Notes: generated by a model from the letters alone, not told the origin. 64,000 bases of DNA from JBMYZL01 sp049610385 (GCA_049610385.1 JBMYZL010000013.1:22105-86104); one strand, 5' to 3'. Shown: positions 19,269 through 29,115, numbered from the stretch's first letter. Program-made: numbers and translations.

Positions 19269-21269
19269 TCAGCGCAGGACAGCAACCGTTCCCCGCCATT
19301 CCCTGGTTTGGTCTCCACCGATCGTGGTCTGAATTTGCAGAACGTACGAATACGTGCCATCTGGAGCGAAATGTGAACCGCCTATGCTGGATTGACCCAC
19401 CCACCTTTCATGCGGGTTTTGGCTTTCCCAAATGAGATCACCCCACCGATCCACAATCCAAATGTGGTAATTCCGAATCAGTGAATCATCGCTCACCTCT
19501 GGTCCCCAAGCATCATTGTAACCATCCATATTGGGGGTGAAGGCTGCGGGGATATAGACAAAAAGATTTGGGACAATGGAAATGAATTGTGTGGCTGAAG
19601 CGCTGCAACCTTGATTCGAAAGAACCGTCAAGGTCACAGGAAAAACGCCCCCAGTTTCAAAAGTGTGGCTCGTTTGCCAATTCTCCGAAGTCACGCCGTC
19701 ACCAAAATCCCAATGGCATGTGACGGCCCCTGTACTTGTGTTTTCAAAAGTCCAGAAATCATTCAATCCATCAGGAGAATCGGGACTGCCGTATAATGGC
19801 TCTCCGCTAAATGCCACCTCGGGCAAAGGCCAAACCTCCAAGGCCTCCTCCACCCACAAGGTATCCAAGCACCCGTCTGGTGAAATCGCACGCAATTGAG
19901 CGGTCCAAGGACCATCATCCTCCAGAATCAAATCGAGCCCTTCAGGACCCAACGGTTCACTGAAACTCCAATTTGACGCCCCTGATGGCTTCAAATCCAG
20001 GGTGGTTTGGATGGAGTTGATGGAGATGTTCTCAAAACTCACTGGCAAAGGAGAACATCCTTCCAAGGGGAACCAATCCGCATCCGCAAACACCGATGGA
20101 AACACCTCAAATTCATGTGCGTCACTTGCCGAACAACCTTCCGTCGACACGGCCTCCATTTCGAGCACCCAGGTGCCTGGAGACATGGCCATGGGGTTGG
20201 ACGGATTCACACCCGTTCCGAGGCCCGAGCCATTGAGTGTCCAATTGTAGGTTACCGAAGGATCTGGCGGCGATGTGTTGACCACATTCAAACCCACTGG
20301 CGACGTGCAGGAGTTTTCTTCCATGAGCACAAATGATGCATTGGGCAAGTTGTTGATTTCAACTGTGATGGTATCGGAACCCGTGTCTTGACATAGCGGA
20401 TAAGTGACCACGTAGGTTGTGGGCGACTCTACTGTGCAATTGGGATTGGAGACAAAAGGATTGTCCAAACCCGTTGAAGGACTCCATACACATCCCAAAG
20501 TTCCGGGTGGAAGCCCTGGTACATTCAAAATGGAAGATTGGCCTTCACAAACCCCCAAGGTGGCCGCTGTGCCCAACAATTCCGATTCATCCAGACAAAA
20601 TCTCTGTTCATTGTTGGCCCATCCTGTAGAGGCCACAAATCCCCAATACACCTGTGTGTCTCCAAGAATGGCCGGCAAATCTACTTGAGCAGACAAACGC
20701 ACCTCACAATCAAACAGGACACTCACGGTTTGGGTCAATGGTTCCCACAGGATGCGCACGGGATGATCAGCCCCGTCTTCGATGTTGGGGTTGTTTTCGT
20801 TCGCCTGGACCGGGCCCGCCAACCCCGTCGGTGGATTGTGATTTGTGCTGCCTTCGGAAATGAATCCGATGTGATCGTAGAATGGGTCCGCAAACTGGTC
20901 ATTTTGCCAAGTATCAAACTCAACACCGAAAGAAGACAGGATGTCCTGGTATCCGATGCCTCCGCCACCAAACCCGGCCGCATTGGTTCCCATGGTTTGC
21001 AACACGAACACCATGCCATCGGCCCCTCCGTCGTTGTTTCCGAAATAAAGTTGGAACGCCAAATCAAAGGGTTCGGCCAAATCAAGCTGTTGCTCACACC
21101 ACACCCCACCGTTTTGGGTGCTGATGGCCGGCGTCATGCGGTAGCAACCGTCCCCTAGAGATACAGCATCTCCCACCAAAGCAAACGTTTGTGCGTATCC
21201 CACATGCCACAAACCAAAACATTGGCATGCAGCCACCAGAAGCAATCCGATTTTGAAGCCACCCTTCAT
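19269..21269 (-). CDS. L-type lectin / PKD protein with type B T9SS (gliding motility-associated) C-terminus
   Basis: The 666-residue protein has a signal peptide (ending VGYAQT). From about residue 29 to 235 it carries a bacterial legume-lectin-like domain (FDLAFQLYFGNNDGGADGMV, GVEFDTWQNDQFADP, DHIGFISEG). PKD-like Ig domains follow, one clear at CHWDFGDGVTSENWQTSHTF. The C-terminal 90 residues are a CHU_C/type B sorting domain (YIPAAFTPNMDGYNDAWGP, then IVDRWGDLIWES and GTYSYVLQI). It is likely a surface-exposed carbohydrate-binding protein secreted by T9SS. It starts 7 bases after the lipoprotein gene, suggesting co-transcription. Confidence 0.9.
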   Translation of the reverse strand: MKGGFKIGLLLVAACQCFGLWHVGYAQTFALVGDAVSLGDGCYRMTPAISTQNGGVWCEQQLDLAEPFDLAFQLYFGNNDGGADGMVFVLQTMGTNAAGFGGGGIGYQDILSSFGVEFDTWQNDQFADPFYDHIGFISEGSTNHNPPTGLAGPVQANENNPNIEDGADHPVRILWEPLTQTVSVLFDCEVRLSAQVDLPAILGDTQVYWGFVASTGWANNEQRFCLDESELLGTAATLGVCEGQSSILNVPGLPPGTLGCVWSPSTGLDNPFVSNPNCTVESPTTYVVTYPLCQDTGSDTITVEINNLPNASFVLMEENSCTSPVGLNVVNTSPPDPSVTYNWTLNGSGLGTGVNPSNPMAMSPGTWVLEMEAVSTEGCSASDAHEFEVFPSVFADADWFPLEGCSPLPVSFENISINSIQTTLDLKPSGASNWSFSEPLGPEGLDLILEDDGPWTAQLRAISPDGCLDTLWVEEALEVWPLPEVAFSGEPLYGSPDSPDGLNDFWTFENTSTGAVTCHWDFGDGVTSENWQTSHTFETGGVFPVTLTVLSNQGCSASATQFISIVPNLFVYIPAAFTPNMDGYNDAWGPEVSDDSLIRNYHIWIVDRWGDLIWESQNPHERWVGQSSIGGSHFAPDGTYSYVLQIQTTIGGDQTREWRGTVAVLR

Positions 21270-21276
21270 GAATCCC

Positions 21277-21762
21277 TTATTCTTCTCGAAGAATTTCCAA
21301 ACGCTGCAGTGTGTCCCGCTCCGTCTTTCGCGTCAAAAACCAAGTGCATGGCCTTCCCGTTGGCAAGGCGCTAGCTTGAAAAGAAATCTCCGCCACACCT
21401 TTTTTGGTAGCCCCTTCGAACATCACACGCAGGGTATCCCCAGTTTCTTGATCTTGGATGTAGGCCAAGTAATCGGATCGTTGATGCTCCCACCAACGCA
21501 GGGAGATTCGCCCACCATTCTCTTCGAAAGCCGCGTAATCCGAGCTGTCTTGAACACCTGTCTTGTCAAAATTTGCCCCAAAAGCAATTGAAATGTCTCT
21601 TGACATGGGCAAATCGGGCTCACCTCCACTGCCCGGTGATTTGGAAATCGGCTGATGATCTGTCGATTCAGAACATGATGCACCCAAGCAAACGAGCAAC
21701 ACCACTCCTGCCCAAAACATGGAGCCATTGCACCATGCACCACGGAATTCCCTGTTTTTCAT
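21277..21762 (-). CDS. Putative lipoprotein, hypothetical
   Basis: ATG 21762 gives a 161-residue protein starting with a basic stretch, a hydrophobic core (MFWAGVVLLVCLGASC) and a lipobox LGASC whose Cys should be lipidated. The mature part is about 128 residues with several Trp and acidic residues, and I recognise no family. A longer frame begins at 21825 but runs through the upstream terminator hairpin, so I reject that start. It lies directly upstream of the lectin gene in the same direction. Confidence 0.65.
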   Translation of the reverse strand: MKNREFRGAWCNGSMFWAGVVLLVCLGASCSESTDHQPISKSPGSGGEPDLPMSRDISIAFGANFDKTGVQDSSDYAAFEENGGRISLRWWEHQRSDYLAYIQDQETGDTLRVMFEGATKKGVAEISFQASALPTGRPCTWFLTRKTERDTLQRLEILREE

Positions 21763-21796
21763 CCTGATGTTTTGGATTTGTGGGAAAGATAAAACC

Positions 21797-21840
21797 AAAA
21801 AAACTGCCACCTCATCGCCATGCAATCAGGTGGCAGCTTT
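21797..21840 (-). terminator. Intrinsic terminator after paralog A
   Basis: A perfect 9-bp inverted repeat (CTGCCACCT at 21804-21812, AGGTGGCAG at 21828-21836) has a 15-base loop. Read leftward it is followed by a run of seven T's. It lies about 40 bases past the stop of the large gene ending at 21879 and is the strongest terminator in this region. Confidence 0.85.
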
Positions 21841-21874
21841 CGCGTCCATAAACCTCCATGAAGAGGCTTCAAAT

Positions 21875-22613
21875 CAAATCACTGGCCAATCGGATCCACC
21901 TCGCAGGAGTCACCAAATTCAGCCAAGACAAGCAGCAAATCGTTCACGTCCACTTGATTGTTTCCATCCAAATCCGCTTGGCATCCAGAAGGTGGCGGTG
22001 GCGTTTCAAAGAGGCAGGAACCATCGTCCATGCTCGCATTCGGAGAATAATTCGTCGCCGAAGCATAGGTGCAACCCAAGCATGCGTATTCACAAAGACT
22101 CGCGTCTCCGCATGAAGTACACTCATCGTAGTTGCAAGCATCGGGATCTGTGCAGCCCGGATATTCGCAAGTGTTGTCATCACAGGTCGCAAAATCATCA
22201 AAGTTGCACGCCAAAGAATCCGTGCACCCAAACGAAACACCCAACATGAAGTAGCCGCTGTAAGGCGCTCCACCGAATGTGCCAGAACCTTGGCTAGACA
22301 ACGTCCAGCCCACTTCGTCAGGATAAATCCCTTCCGAAACCGAAACATCGTAACATCCCGACTCCAAACACAAATGCAAAGTGTCAATGTAACCCCCCTC
22401 CATCGTCAGTTCCATCGCCGAACCCGTCGCTTGATTTGTCAGCGTCATGGTTGCATAGTTCCAGCCGTCACCATACGTGTCAGTCACAATCATCTCAACA
22501 CAGTGATCATAGCAACATGAGCCGTCATCACACAAGGCGCCAGCATCATAATTGCAGGCTTCCGAATCTGTACAACCCACGTCGTCACCACCACCCGCAA
22601 CCGTGAATTCAGC
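21875..22613. repeat. 739-bp direct repeat, copy 1 (3' end of paralog A)
   Basis: This segment is identical, as far as I can compare, to 25602-26340 (constant offset 3,727 bases). It covers the last ~244 codons, the stop and 4 bases beyond. Similarity drops abruptly at both edges. The sharp bounds inside otherwise diverged paralogs point to recent gene conversion or partial duplication. Confidence 0.93.
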
Positions 22614-25310
22614 AGAATCTATCCATCCGCCTGCAAGCCCCGTGGGTTCGATGTCCACGCCGTCAAGGGACCAGCCCACTTCATAGGTATAAATGCCTTG
22701 ACTGACGTCAATGCTGAAATTGTAACAACCGGGATCGAGACAGGCCACGTCCATTCCTTGGTCGCCAGACTCCAAGGTGCCTGAATCAACGAGATTGTCT
22801 CCATTGTAAATGACCCAAACATTGTTGTTCCAGCCATCACCATAGGTGTCCGTCATGTCAATGGTGAGGCAGCTGGTGTAACAACATGTTCCATTGTCAC
22901 AAATGGCGTCGGGATTGTAGTTGCAAGCACTGATGTCCGTGCATCCAGCATTGTCACCCCCATTGCCCACTTTGAAATCAAAACTCGCAGGTCCGTTGCC
23001 CGCTTCGATGGTGTAATCTGCTCCGAAAATTTGGAATGTTGGATCCCAAACCAATGCCCAATCCACTGCCGCACCTGTAATGTCGATTGAATAACATCCC
23101 GGGACCATGCAGAAAGTTGCAGTACCAGCGGAATTGTTCCCACTGAAAACCACATCACCTGTCGCATTGTCGACAACAGAATAATAGAGCATGGTGTTGA
23201 CGCCCAAGGCTGGAATTTGAAAGCCAAAGGGCATCTCCAAGTTCACACAGGTATTGAAGCAACATGAACCATCGTTGCACCCTGCAGAAGAATCATAATT
23301 GCACGCAAACAGGGTTGTGCACCCAGGATATGTGCAACTGCCATCATCGACCTCAGCCGAGGGGCTGTAGTTGCATGCAGAGGAATCCGTGCAACCCGCA
23401 CAGGTGCTGTAATCGCAAGACCCATCATCATCCGTGGCATCGGGGTCGAAATTGCACGCTTGAGGATCTGTACATCCATCCACTTCCACAGTCAGCGTGA
23501 TTTGAGCCACCCAACCCCCATACTGTGTGCCCAATCCATACTGGCCATGAATCCAGCACTCAGGATCAGATTGACCTTCTCGGAAACTTCCGCCCAAATA
23601 ATCACCCCAGCGAGTACTGCTGATGTGCGATTCTCCAGATTTCACATTGATGGAGCCTCCAGGACTGAAACCATTTGCCGGATGTCCGACAACCGCTCGG
23701 AAAGCTGGAAATGATGTGGAGCTCACGCGACTGAACCCAATGCAAGAACTGCCGTCCCAAGCAGCTGAATTCGTGGCCCAAGGCTGAATCCACGGTGTCG
23801 CATAATCAAATCCTGATGCCCCAAAGGTTTCGTAAGCCAAATTCTCAGTGTTCGTGTTGAGACGGCCCAAAACCAATCGATGATCCCCGTTTCCATCTTG
23901 GTAGCTGAACGTGAAATGAATTTTGTCATCTCCGCTCACATTCACGTAGGTATTCATCATCCGCCAAGGAACCCCCAAATTTGTTGAGGTACCGGCCTGA
24001 TCTGCTGAACCCGTGAACCCCCATCCAGACGGATAAGCCACACTGTAAGATGAAATTGTCGGACTGTCATCAATGTCAGCTGATATGTGCCAATAACCCA
24101 ATTTGGGATCGAACGTATTGTGACGGCTGATCAACCAAGTGCCTGGCCCGTAGGCACCAAATGGATAGGAACAAGGGTGAACAGAAAAAGCATCACCCCC
24201 TCCCGGCATTTCAACGTCGTCGAAATAGCCGATGGACATGGACGATCCACTCAAACCTTCGTCCAAATCCAACATGAAGACTTTGGTTTCTTGATAGTCA
24301 CCCGCATCGGTGAACATGTTTCCTGAAATAATCAGGTTCCCATTGTTGTATCCGGATTGTGGGTAATCGAACCACAAATTGGTATCTCCAGAGTTGGCGA
24401 TCGGACTGTAAAACCACCAAGACCCCGTTGGATCCGAAGTTTGACTAAAAGCCAGGTAGAATTCATTCAATGAAGACGAATTGCCATGCAAGTAGAGAAC
24501 AATCCAACGGTTGTTGTATGTGTCATACATCACCCTGGGGTCATAAATCATACCCGTTGGGTTCAGGGTAGAATAAAACGTGTTTGTGGTTTCGGAATAA
24601 ATCACGTTCCCATCCTCATCGAACATCACAATGTTGTTGTTGGAAGCTGTCACGGTTTGTCCTGCAGCGTTTGTGGCAGAACCCCCGTCGGGCGGTCCGA
24701 GGTTGTTGTTGTTCGTGACTTGAACGGAAACCCCTTTGACCGGATTGTCCACCATCATCCCCGTTGTACCTGTGTTCAGGCCATTCATTGGGGTTTCCTC
24801 TCCCAATCCTGAATTTTCCAATTCCAGTTGAGGTTCAGGAGCATTCCAGTCGAATCCTTCGATTTCACCACTCATCATCTTCTCCATCCACTCCTCTTGA
24901 ATGGTCCCATCCGGATTGAACACCTTCGCCTCTGGTTCGATGGATGATTCAACACCATCAAAACCGCCATTTTGCATCTTCCACATGCGGTAGGCTTTTT
25001 TGGCTTTCGAACGGATGCGATCCTCTTCCGTCAAAACCACACCTTGGGTGTGAACGGTTTGCTGATGCATAGCAAAGTTGACATTCCATTCATCGGCATG
25101 CAGGTCTTCCAACGCAGCTGCCACAGGTTGGGACTCTTCGCTGAAGGTCAATTGGTAAGTTGAAAGCGGTGTTTTGCTCGGCACTTCTGCTTCGTGCACA
25201 ACCGTCTCTCCTTCGGGAGATGCACCATGATTTGATGCTGGTCCTTGTCCGAGCAAAGCATGAGGAATGAACGCAATGAAAAAACCCAACAATTTGATAT
25301 TCGAACTCAT
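21879..25310 (-). CDS. Large secreted Cys-rich modular protein, paralog A
   Basis: ATG 25310 gives a signal peptide (MSSNIKLLGFFIAFIPHALL, ending GQG) and a protein of about 1,143 residues; a frame extension to 25370 is less convincing. The N-terminal ~600 residues have a propeller-like pattern (DPRVMYDTYNNRWIVLYLHG, TNLWFDYPQSGYNNGNLIIS). The C-terminal half alternates eight Cys-rich GC-modules (for example GCTDSEACNYDAGALCDDGSC) with three beta-rich units containing DTYGDGWN or an equivalent. It ends with one dockerin-like EF-hand (DLDGNNQVDVNDLLLVLAEF). No type A or B T9SS domain is recognised. The function is unknown; a surface matrix or adhesion role is a guess. Confidence 0.8.
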   Translation of the reverse strand: MSSNIKLLGFFIAFIPHALLGQGPASNHGASPEGETVVHEAEVPSKTPLSTYQLTFSEESQPVAAALEDLHADEWNVNFAMHQQTVHTQGVVLTEEDRIRSKAKKAYRMWKMQNGGFDGVESSIEPEAKVFNPDGTIQEEWMEKMMSGEIEGFDWNAPEPQLELENSGLGEETPMNGLNTGTTGMMVDNPVKGVSVQVTNNNNLGPPDGGSATNAAGQTVTASNNNIVMFDEDGNVIYSETTNTFYSTLNPTGMIYDPRVMYDTYNNRWIVLYLHGNSSSLNEFYLAFSQTSDPTGSWWFYSPIANSGDTNLWFDYPQSGYNNGNLIISGNMFTDAGDYQETKVFMLDLDEGLSGSSMSIGYFDDVEMPGGGDAFSVHPCSYPFGAYGPGTWLISRHNTFDPKLGYWHISADIDDSPTISSYSVAYPSGWGFTGSADQAGTSTNLGVPWRMMNTYVNVSGDDKIHFTFSYQDGNGDHRLVLGRLNTNTENLAYETFGASGFDYATPWIQPWATNSAAWDGSSCIGFSRVSSTSFPAFRAVVGHPANGFSPGGSINVKSGESHISSTRWGDYLGGSFREGQSDPECWIHGQYGLGTQYGGWVAQITLTVEVDGCTDPQACNFDPDATDDDGSCDYSTCAGCTDSSACNYSPSAEVDDGSCTYPGCTTLFACNYDSSAGCNDGSCCFNTCVNLEMPFGFQIPALGVNTMLYYSVVDNATGDVVFSGNNSAGTATFCMVPGCYSIDITGAAVDWALVWDPTFQIFGADYTIEAGNGPASFDFKVGNGGDNAGCTDISACNYNPDAICDNGTCCYTSCLTIDMTDTYGDGWNNNVWVIYNGDNLVDSGTLESGDQGMDVACLDPGCYNFSIDVSQGIYTYEVGWSLDGVDIEPTGLAGGWIDSAEFTVAGGGDDVGCTDSEACNYDAGALCDDGSCCYDHCVEMIVTDTYGDGWNYATMTLTNQATGSAMELTMEGGYIDTLHLCLESGCYDVSVSEGIYPDEVGWTLSSQGSGTFGGAPYSGYFMLGVSFGCTDSLACNFDDFATCDDNTCEYPGCTDPDACNYDECTSCGDASLCEYACLGCTYASATNYSPNASMDDGSCLFETPPPPSGCQADLDGNNQVDVNDLLLVLAEFGDSCEVDPIGQ

Positions 25311-25522
25311 GTCTTGGGTGATAATGGTTAAACTGGTGATTGCCGAAATCCATAGTTGTATGAAAGTCATGCAATTGTAAAAATTGTGAATTTTTTACAA
25401 CTATCCAAATTTTGACTCAAATCCAACCATAATTGGACTTCGTCATTTCAAATCATAAATCCATCGTTGTTTTCAGCTCAGAGTCAAGAAATGGTGCCCC
25501 ACATCGGCAAACATGAATGAAA

Positions 25523-25547
25523 GAGGGCAGACGCCTCGTCTGCCCTC
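25523..25547 (-). terminator. Hairpin terminator after paralog B
   Basis: A perfect 11-bp stem (GAGGGCAGACG at 25523-25533 and its complement at 25537-25547) has a 3-base loop and is followed leftward by TTTC. It lies between the stop of paralog B (25606) and the start of paralog A (25310). A weaker 6-bp hairpin lies closer to the stop, near 25575-25592. The T-run is short, so termination efficiency is uncertain. Confidence 0.6.
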
Positions 25548-25601
25548 ACATGCCCATTTCATTCAAGCCCTTCTCCTCGATCTCACGAGGAAGCATCAGT
25601 C

Positions 25602-26340
25602 CAAATCACTGGCCAATCGGATCCACCTCGCAGGAGTCACCAAATTCAGCCAAGACAAGCAGCAAATCGTTCACGTCCACTTGATTGTTTCCATCCAAAT
25701 CCGCTTGGCATCCAGAAGGTGGCGGTGGCGTTTCAAAGAGGCAGGAACCATCGTCCATGCTCGCATTCGGAGAATAATTCGTCGCCGAAGCATAGGTGCA
25801 ACCCAAGCATGCGTATTCACAAAGACTCGCGTCTCCGCATGAAGTACACTCATCGTAGTTGCAAGCATCGGGATCTGTGCAGCCCGGATATTCGCAAGTG
25901 TTGTCATCACAGGTCGCAAAATCATCAAAGTTGCACGCCAAAGAATCCGTGCACCCAAACGAAACACCCAACATGAAGTAGCCGCTGTAAGGCGCTCCAC
26001 CGAATGTGCCAGAACCTTGGCTAGACAACGTCCAGCCCACTTCGTCAGGATAAATCCCTTCCGAAACCGAAACATCGTAACATCCCGACTCCAAACACAA
26101 ATGCAAAGTGTCAATGTAACCCCCCTCCATCGTCAGTTCCATCGCCGAACCCGTCGCTTGATTTGTCAGCGTCATGGTTGCATAGTTCCAGCCGTCACCA
26201 TACGTGTCAGTCACAATCATCTCAACACAGTGATCATAGCAACATGAGCCGTCATCACACAAGGCGCCAGCATCATAATTGCAGGCTTCCGAATCTGTAC
26301 AACCCACGTCGTCACCACCACCCGCAACCGTGAATTCAGC
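25602..26340. repeat. 739-bp direct repeat, copy 2 (3' end of paralog B)
   Basis: This is the second copy of the identical segment at 21875-22613. It begins at the same point, 4 bases beyond the stop codon, and ends inside the same codon context (AEFTVAGGG). Just outside it the two genes differ at many positions. Confidence 0.93.
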
Positions 26341-28917
26341 GGTACCACTGGCCCCACCGGACAAGCCCGTGGGTTCGAGATCAGTACCTGCCAAGGACCA
26401 ACCAATTTCATACGTGTACATCCCTTGCGAGATGTCCACGCTGAACTGGTAACATCCCGGATCCAGGCAAGCGATATCTGCGCCTTCGAATCCACCCTCC
26501 AATGTTCCGGTGGCCACTTCTGTTCCACCATTTTCAATGACCCAAATGTTGTTGTTCCAGCCATCACCATAGGTGTCCGTCATGTCAATGGTGATGCAGC
26601 TGGTGTAACAGCACGTTCCATTGTCACACAGGGCATCCGCATCATAATTGCATGCTAAAGAGTCGGTGCAACCCGCCGTAGCTCCCCCGTCACCCAAAAT
26701 AAAATCAAAGGTGGCTGATCCATTCCCAGATTCGATGGTATAATCCGCACCAAACAACATGAAAGTGGGGTCAGCGACAAGCGTCCAATCCACATTTGAC
26801 CCTGTTATGGAACAATTGTAGCAACCGGCATCCAAACACATGTTGGCAGTTCCTGCAAAATTGTTGCCTGAAGCCACAACATCACCCGTGTTGTTGTCCG
26901 TTACCGTGTAATACAACATGGTATTAATTCCCAAAGTTGGCAACAAGAACCCAACAGGCATTTCCAAATTAATGCAGTTAGCGAAACAACATGATCCATC
27001 ATTGCATCCTGCGGAAGCGTCATAATTACATGCAAATAGGGTCGTGCACCCAGGGTAAGTGCAACTTCCATCGTCAATCTCGGCAGTCGAATTGTAATTG
27101 CAGGCTGATGCATCCATGCAACCCGCACAAGTGGAGAAGTCGCATGAACCATCATTCATGGTTGCAGCAGGGTCATAATTGCACGCCGCTGGATTCGTGC
27201 AACCCTCAATGTCTTCAGTGATCTGGGCCAACCAAACACCATGATCTCCTCCCACACCATACTGTCCGAATGTCCAACATTCAGGATCAGACTGATTTTC
27301 GCGAAAATGCGCATCGATGTAGTCCCCCCAACGATTTCCAGAACCGATGGCCGACTCCCCGCCTTTGATTGAGGCGGAATTGCTCCAGTCATTCACATTG
27401 GGGTAACCATGGGTCACACGAAATTCCGGAAAAGTCGTTGAACTGACCCGGAGAAAGGAAACCATTGAGCCCTGATCCCAGGCTCCAAGCGTCGTCGTCC
27501 AAGGCGCAATCGCCGGATAGGCATAATCCCACCCCGCAGCGCCAAAACTGGTGTGAACTTCGTTGTCATTGGCAGTATTGACGCGTCCCAAATACAAGCG
27601 ATTGTCACCATTGTCGTCTGAAATGACGAAACTGAAGTGAATCCGGTCATCTCCTGAAACATCCACGTAAGCACTCATCATCCGATCTGCAACCCCCAAA
27701 TTTGGCCCGCCAGACTGCGGTGCGGCCACAGGATTGCTCACCGATCCGACATCCAAATTCCATCCACTCAACGTCGGGCTGTCGCCGTAATTGGCCGAAA
27801 CTTGCCAATAAGTGATGTCATCATTGGAGTTTCGGGAAATCAGGTAAGATCCTGGCCCGTACGAGCCGAATGGATAAGAACAGGGTTTGACCGTAAATGC
27901 GTTGTTGTTGCTTCCTGGGATTTCGACATCATCAAAATATTCTGCGCCCATGCTGTTGCCCGCATAACCCGCAGTAAGATCGAACAACATGATTTTGGTC
28001 TCCGAAAAATTGTTCGAAGCCGTGAACATGTTCCCCGAAATGGTGATGGTTCCGCTGGAGTAACCGAGGCAGGGATAGTCGAACCACAAGTTGGAATCTC
28101 CGGGGTTCGCTGCAATCTTGTGAAAATACCAAGTTCCCATCGGATTGCTCGTGGCACTGATGGCGATATAGATTTCTGTGAGCGTGGGATTGTTGCCATG
28201 CATATCGACAAGAATGAACCGGTTGTTGTTCGTGTCATATTCAATCCGAGGGTCATAAATGTTTGCCGTGGGGTTCAATGAAGAGAAAAACACCGATTCA
28301 CCTTGCGACAGCAATTGATTCCCTTCGTTGTCGTAAATCTCGATGTGCGTATTGTTTGCCATTACCACGGTTCCAGCACCATTGACTGCTACCGCTCCAT
28401 CGGGAACATTCGAGGCGGTTGCCGTGTATGTGGCTGCGGTTTCAGCGCCCACCAATGGCGTTTCCCCTTGTTGGTTGCCTGTCGATAGATTCAGACCCGA
28501 GAGCTCCCCTTGATCTTGCACACCTTCTGCTCCATCTATCAAATCCTCCAAAAGAATTTCACCCTCGGCGAGTTGTTGTCGATAAATCAACTTATTCGCC
28601 AGCCGCTCAGCTTCTTCCGGGGTCATTTGAGACGTCGGATTCACATCTGCATCCCGATGCTGTATCATCTCATGATGGATGTTCCATGCATCTGGTACCT
28701 GAGTTCGAATGTCTACAGCGTGAACCTCCGTAAAGCCCGCAAGTTGTGCTTGAAATTTGACATCGGCGGGCCGATGATCTACGGTTTCCATTTGGCCCAT
28801 CGCCGCAGAGGCATTGGGGTCCATTTGGGCGTGGAGAATGGAAATGCCTCCGAAACTGAGCACCAATAAAAAGTATTGCGCGTTTGTGAGGGCGAATTGA
28901 AGTGTGGTTTTCATCAT
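25606..28917 (-). CDS. Large secreted Cys-rich modular protein, paralog B
   Basis: This 1,103-residue protein (start 28917 or the next ATG, 28914) has the same architecture as its downstream neighbour: signal peptide ending LHAQ, propeller-like N-terminal half (DPRIEYDTNNNRFILVDMHG, SNLWFDYPCLGYSSGTITIS), eight Cys-rich GC-modules, three DTYGDGWN-type units and a terminal dockerin-like EF-hand. The last 244 residues are identical to paralog A at DNA level, while the N-terminal half has diverged substantially. The two genes are in tandem, 295 bases apart. No T9SS sorting domain of known type is seen. Function unknown. Confidence 0.8.
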   Translation of the reverse strand: MMKTTLQFALTNAQYFLLVLSFGGISILHAQMDPNASAAMGQMETVDHRPADVKFQAQLAGFTEVHAVDIRTQVPDAWNIHHEMIQHRDADVNPTSQMTPEEAERLANKLIYRQQLAEGEILLEDLIDGAEGVQDQGELSGLNLSTGNQQGETPLVGAETAATYTATASNVPDGAVAVNGAGTVVMANNTHIEIYDNEGNQLLSQGESVFFSSLNPTANIYDPRIEYDTNNNRFILVDMHGNNPTLTEIYIAISATSNPMGTWYFHKIAANPGDSNLWFDYPCLGYSSGTITISGNMFTASNNFSETKIMLFDLTAGYAGNSMGAEYFDDVEIPGSNNNAFTVKPCSYPFGSYGPGSYLISRNSNDDITYWQVSANYGDSPTLSGWNLDVGSVSNPVAAPQSGGPNLGVADRMMSAYVDVSGDDRIHFSFVISDDNGDNRLYLGRVNTANDNEVHTSFGAAGWDYAYPAIAPWTTTLGAWDQGSMVSFLRVSSTTFPEFRVTHGYPNVNDWSNSASIKGGESAIGSGNRWGDYIDAHFRENQSDPECWTFGQYGVGGDHGVWLAQITEDIEGCTNPAACNYDPAATMNDGSCDFSTCAGCMDASACNYNSTAEIDDGSCTYPGCTTLFACNYDASAGCNDGSCCFANCINLEMPVGFLLPTLGINTMLYYTVTDNNTGDVVASGNNFAGTANMCLDAGCYNCSITGSNVDWTLVADPTFMLFGADYTIESGNGSATFDFILGDGGATAGCTDSLACNYDADALCDNGTCCYTSCITIDMTDTYGDGWNNNIWVIENGGTEVATGTLEGGFEGADIACLDPGCYQFSVDISQGMYTYEIGWSLAGTDLEPTGLSGGASGTAEFTVAGGGDDVGCTDSEACNYDAGALCDDGSCCYDHCVEMIVTDTYGDGWNYATMTLTNQATGSAMELTMEGGYIDTLHLCLESGCYDVSVSEGIYPDEVGWTLSSQGSGTFGGAPYSGYFMLGVSFGCTDSLACNFDDFATCDDNTCEYPGCTDPDACNYDECTSCGDASLCEYACLGCTYASATNYSPNASMDDGSCLFETPPPPSGCQADLDGNNQVDVNDLLLVLAEFGDSCEVDPIGQ

Positions 28918-29107
28918 CTGGTCGATTTGACGGGGTGATAAGTTAAAAAAAAATCTTTTTTTGACTCCTTGGATGCCTTCCGTGGCAAATTGTCATCCGT
29001 TGTAGAGGCGCGACATGCTCGCAGTCCGCAGCATATCGTCGAGGAGATTTCCGACATGGTGGAAATACACAAATTCCGCTTTCTTCCTGGTCTTGAGAGG
29101 AGAACCC

Positions 29108-29115
29108 TAACTTCG
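29108..29115 (+). promoter_or_regulatory. -7 box adjacent to mce start (leaderless type)
   Basis: TAACTTCG matches TAnnTTTG except C for the third T. It ends 4 bases before ATG 29120, so transcription should start at or next to the start codon. Confidence 0.55.

Noticed and set aside
21763..21825. Upstream start for the lipoprotein gene
   Set aside because: It would translate the terminator stem of the preceding gene and bury the lipobox signal peptide 21 residues in.
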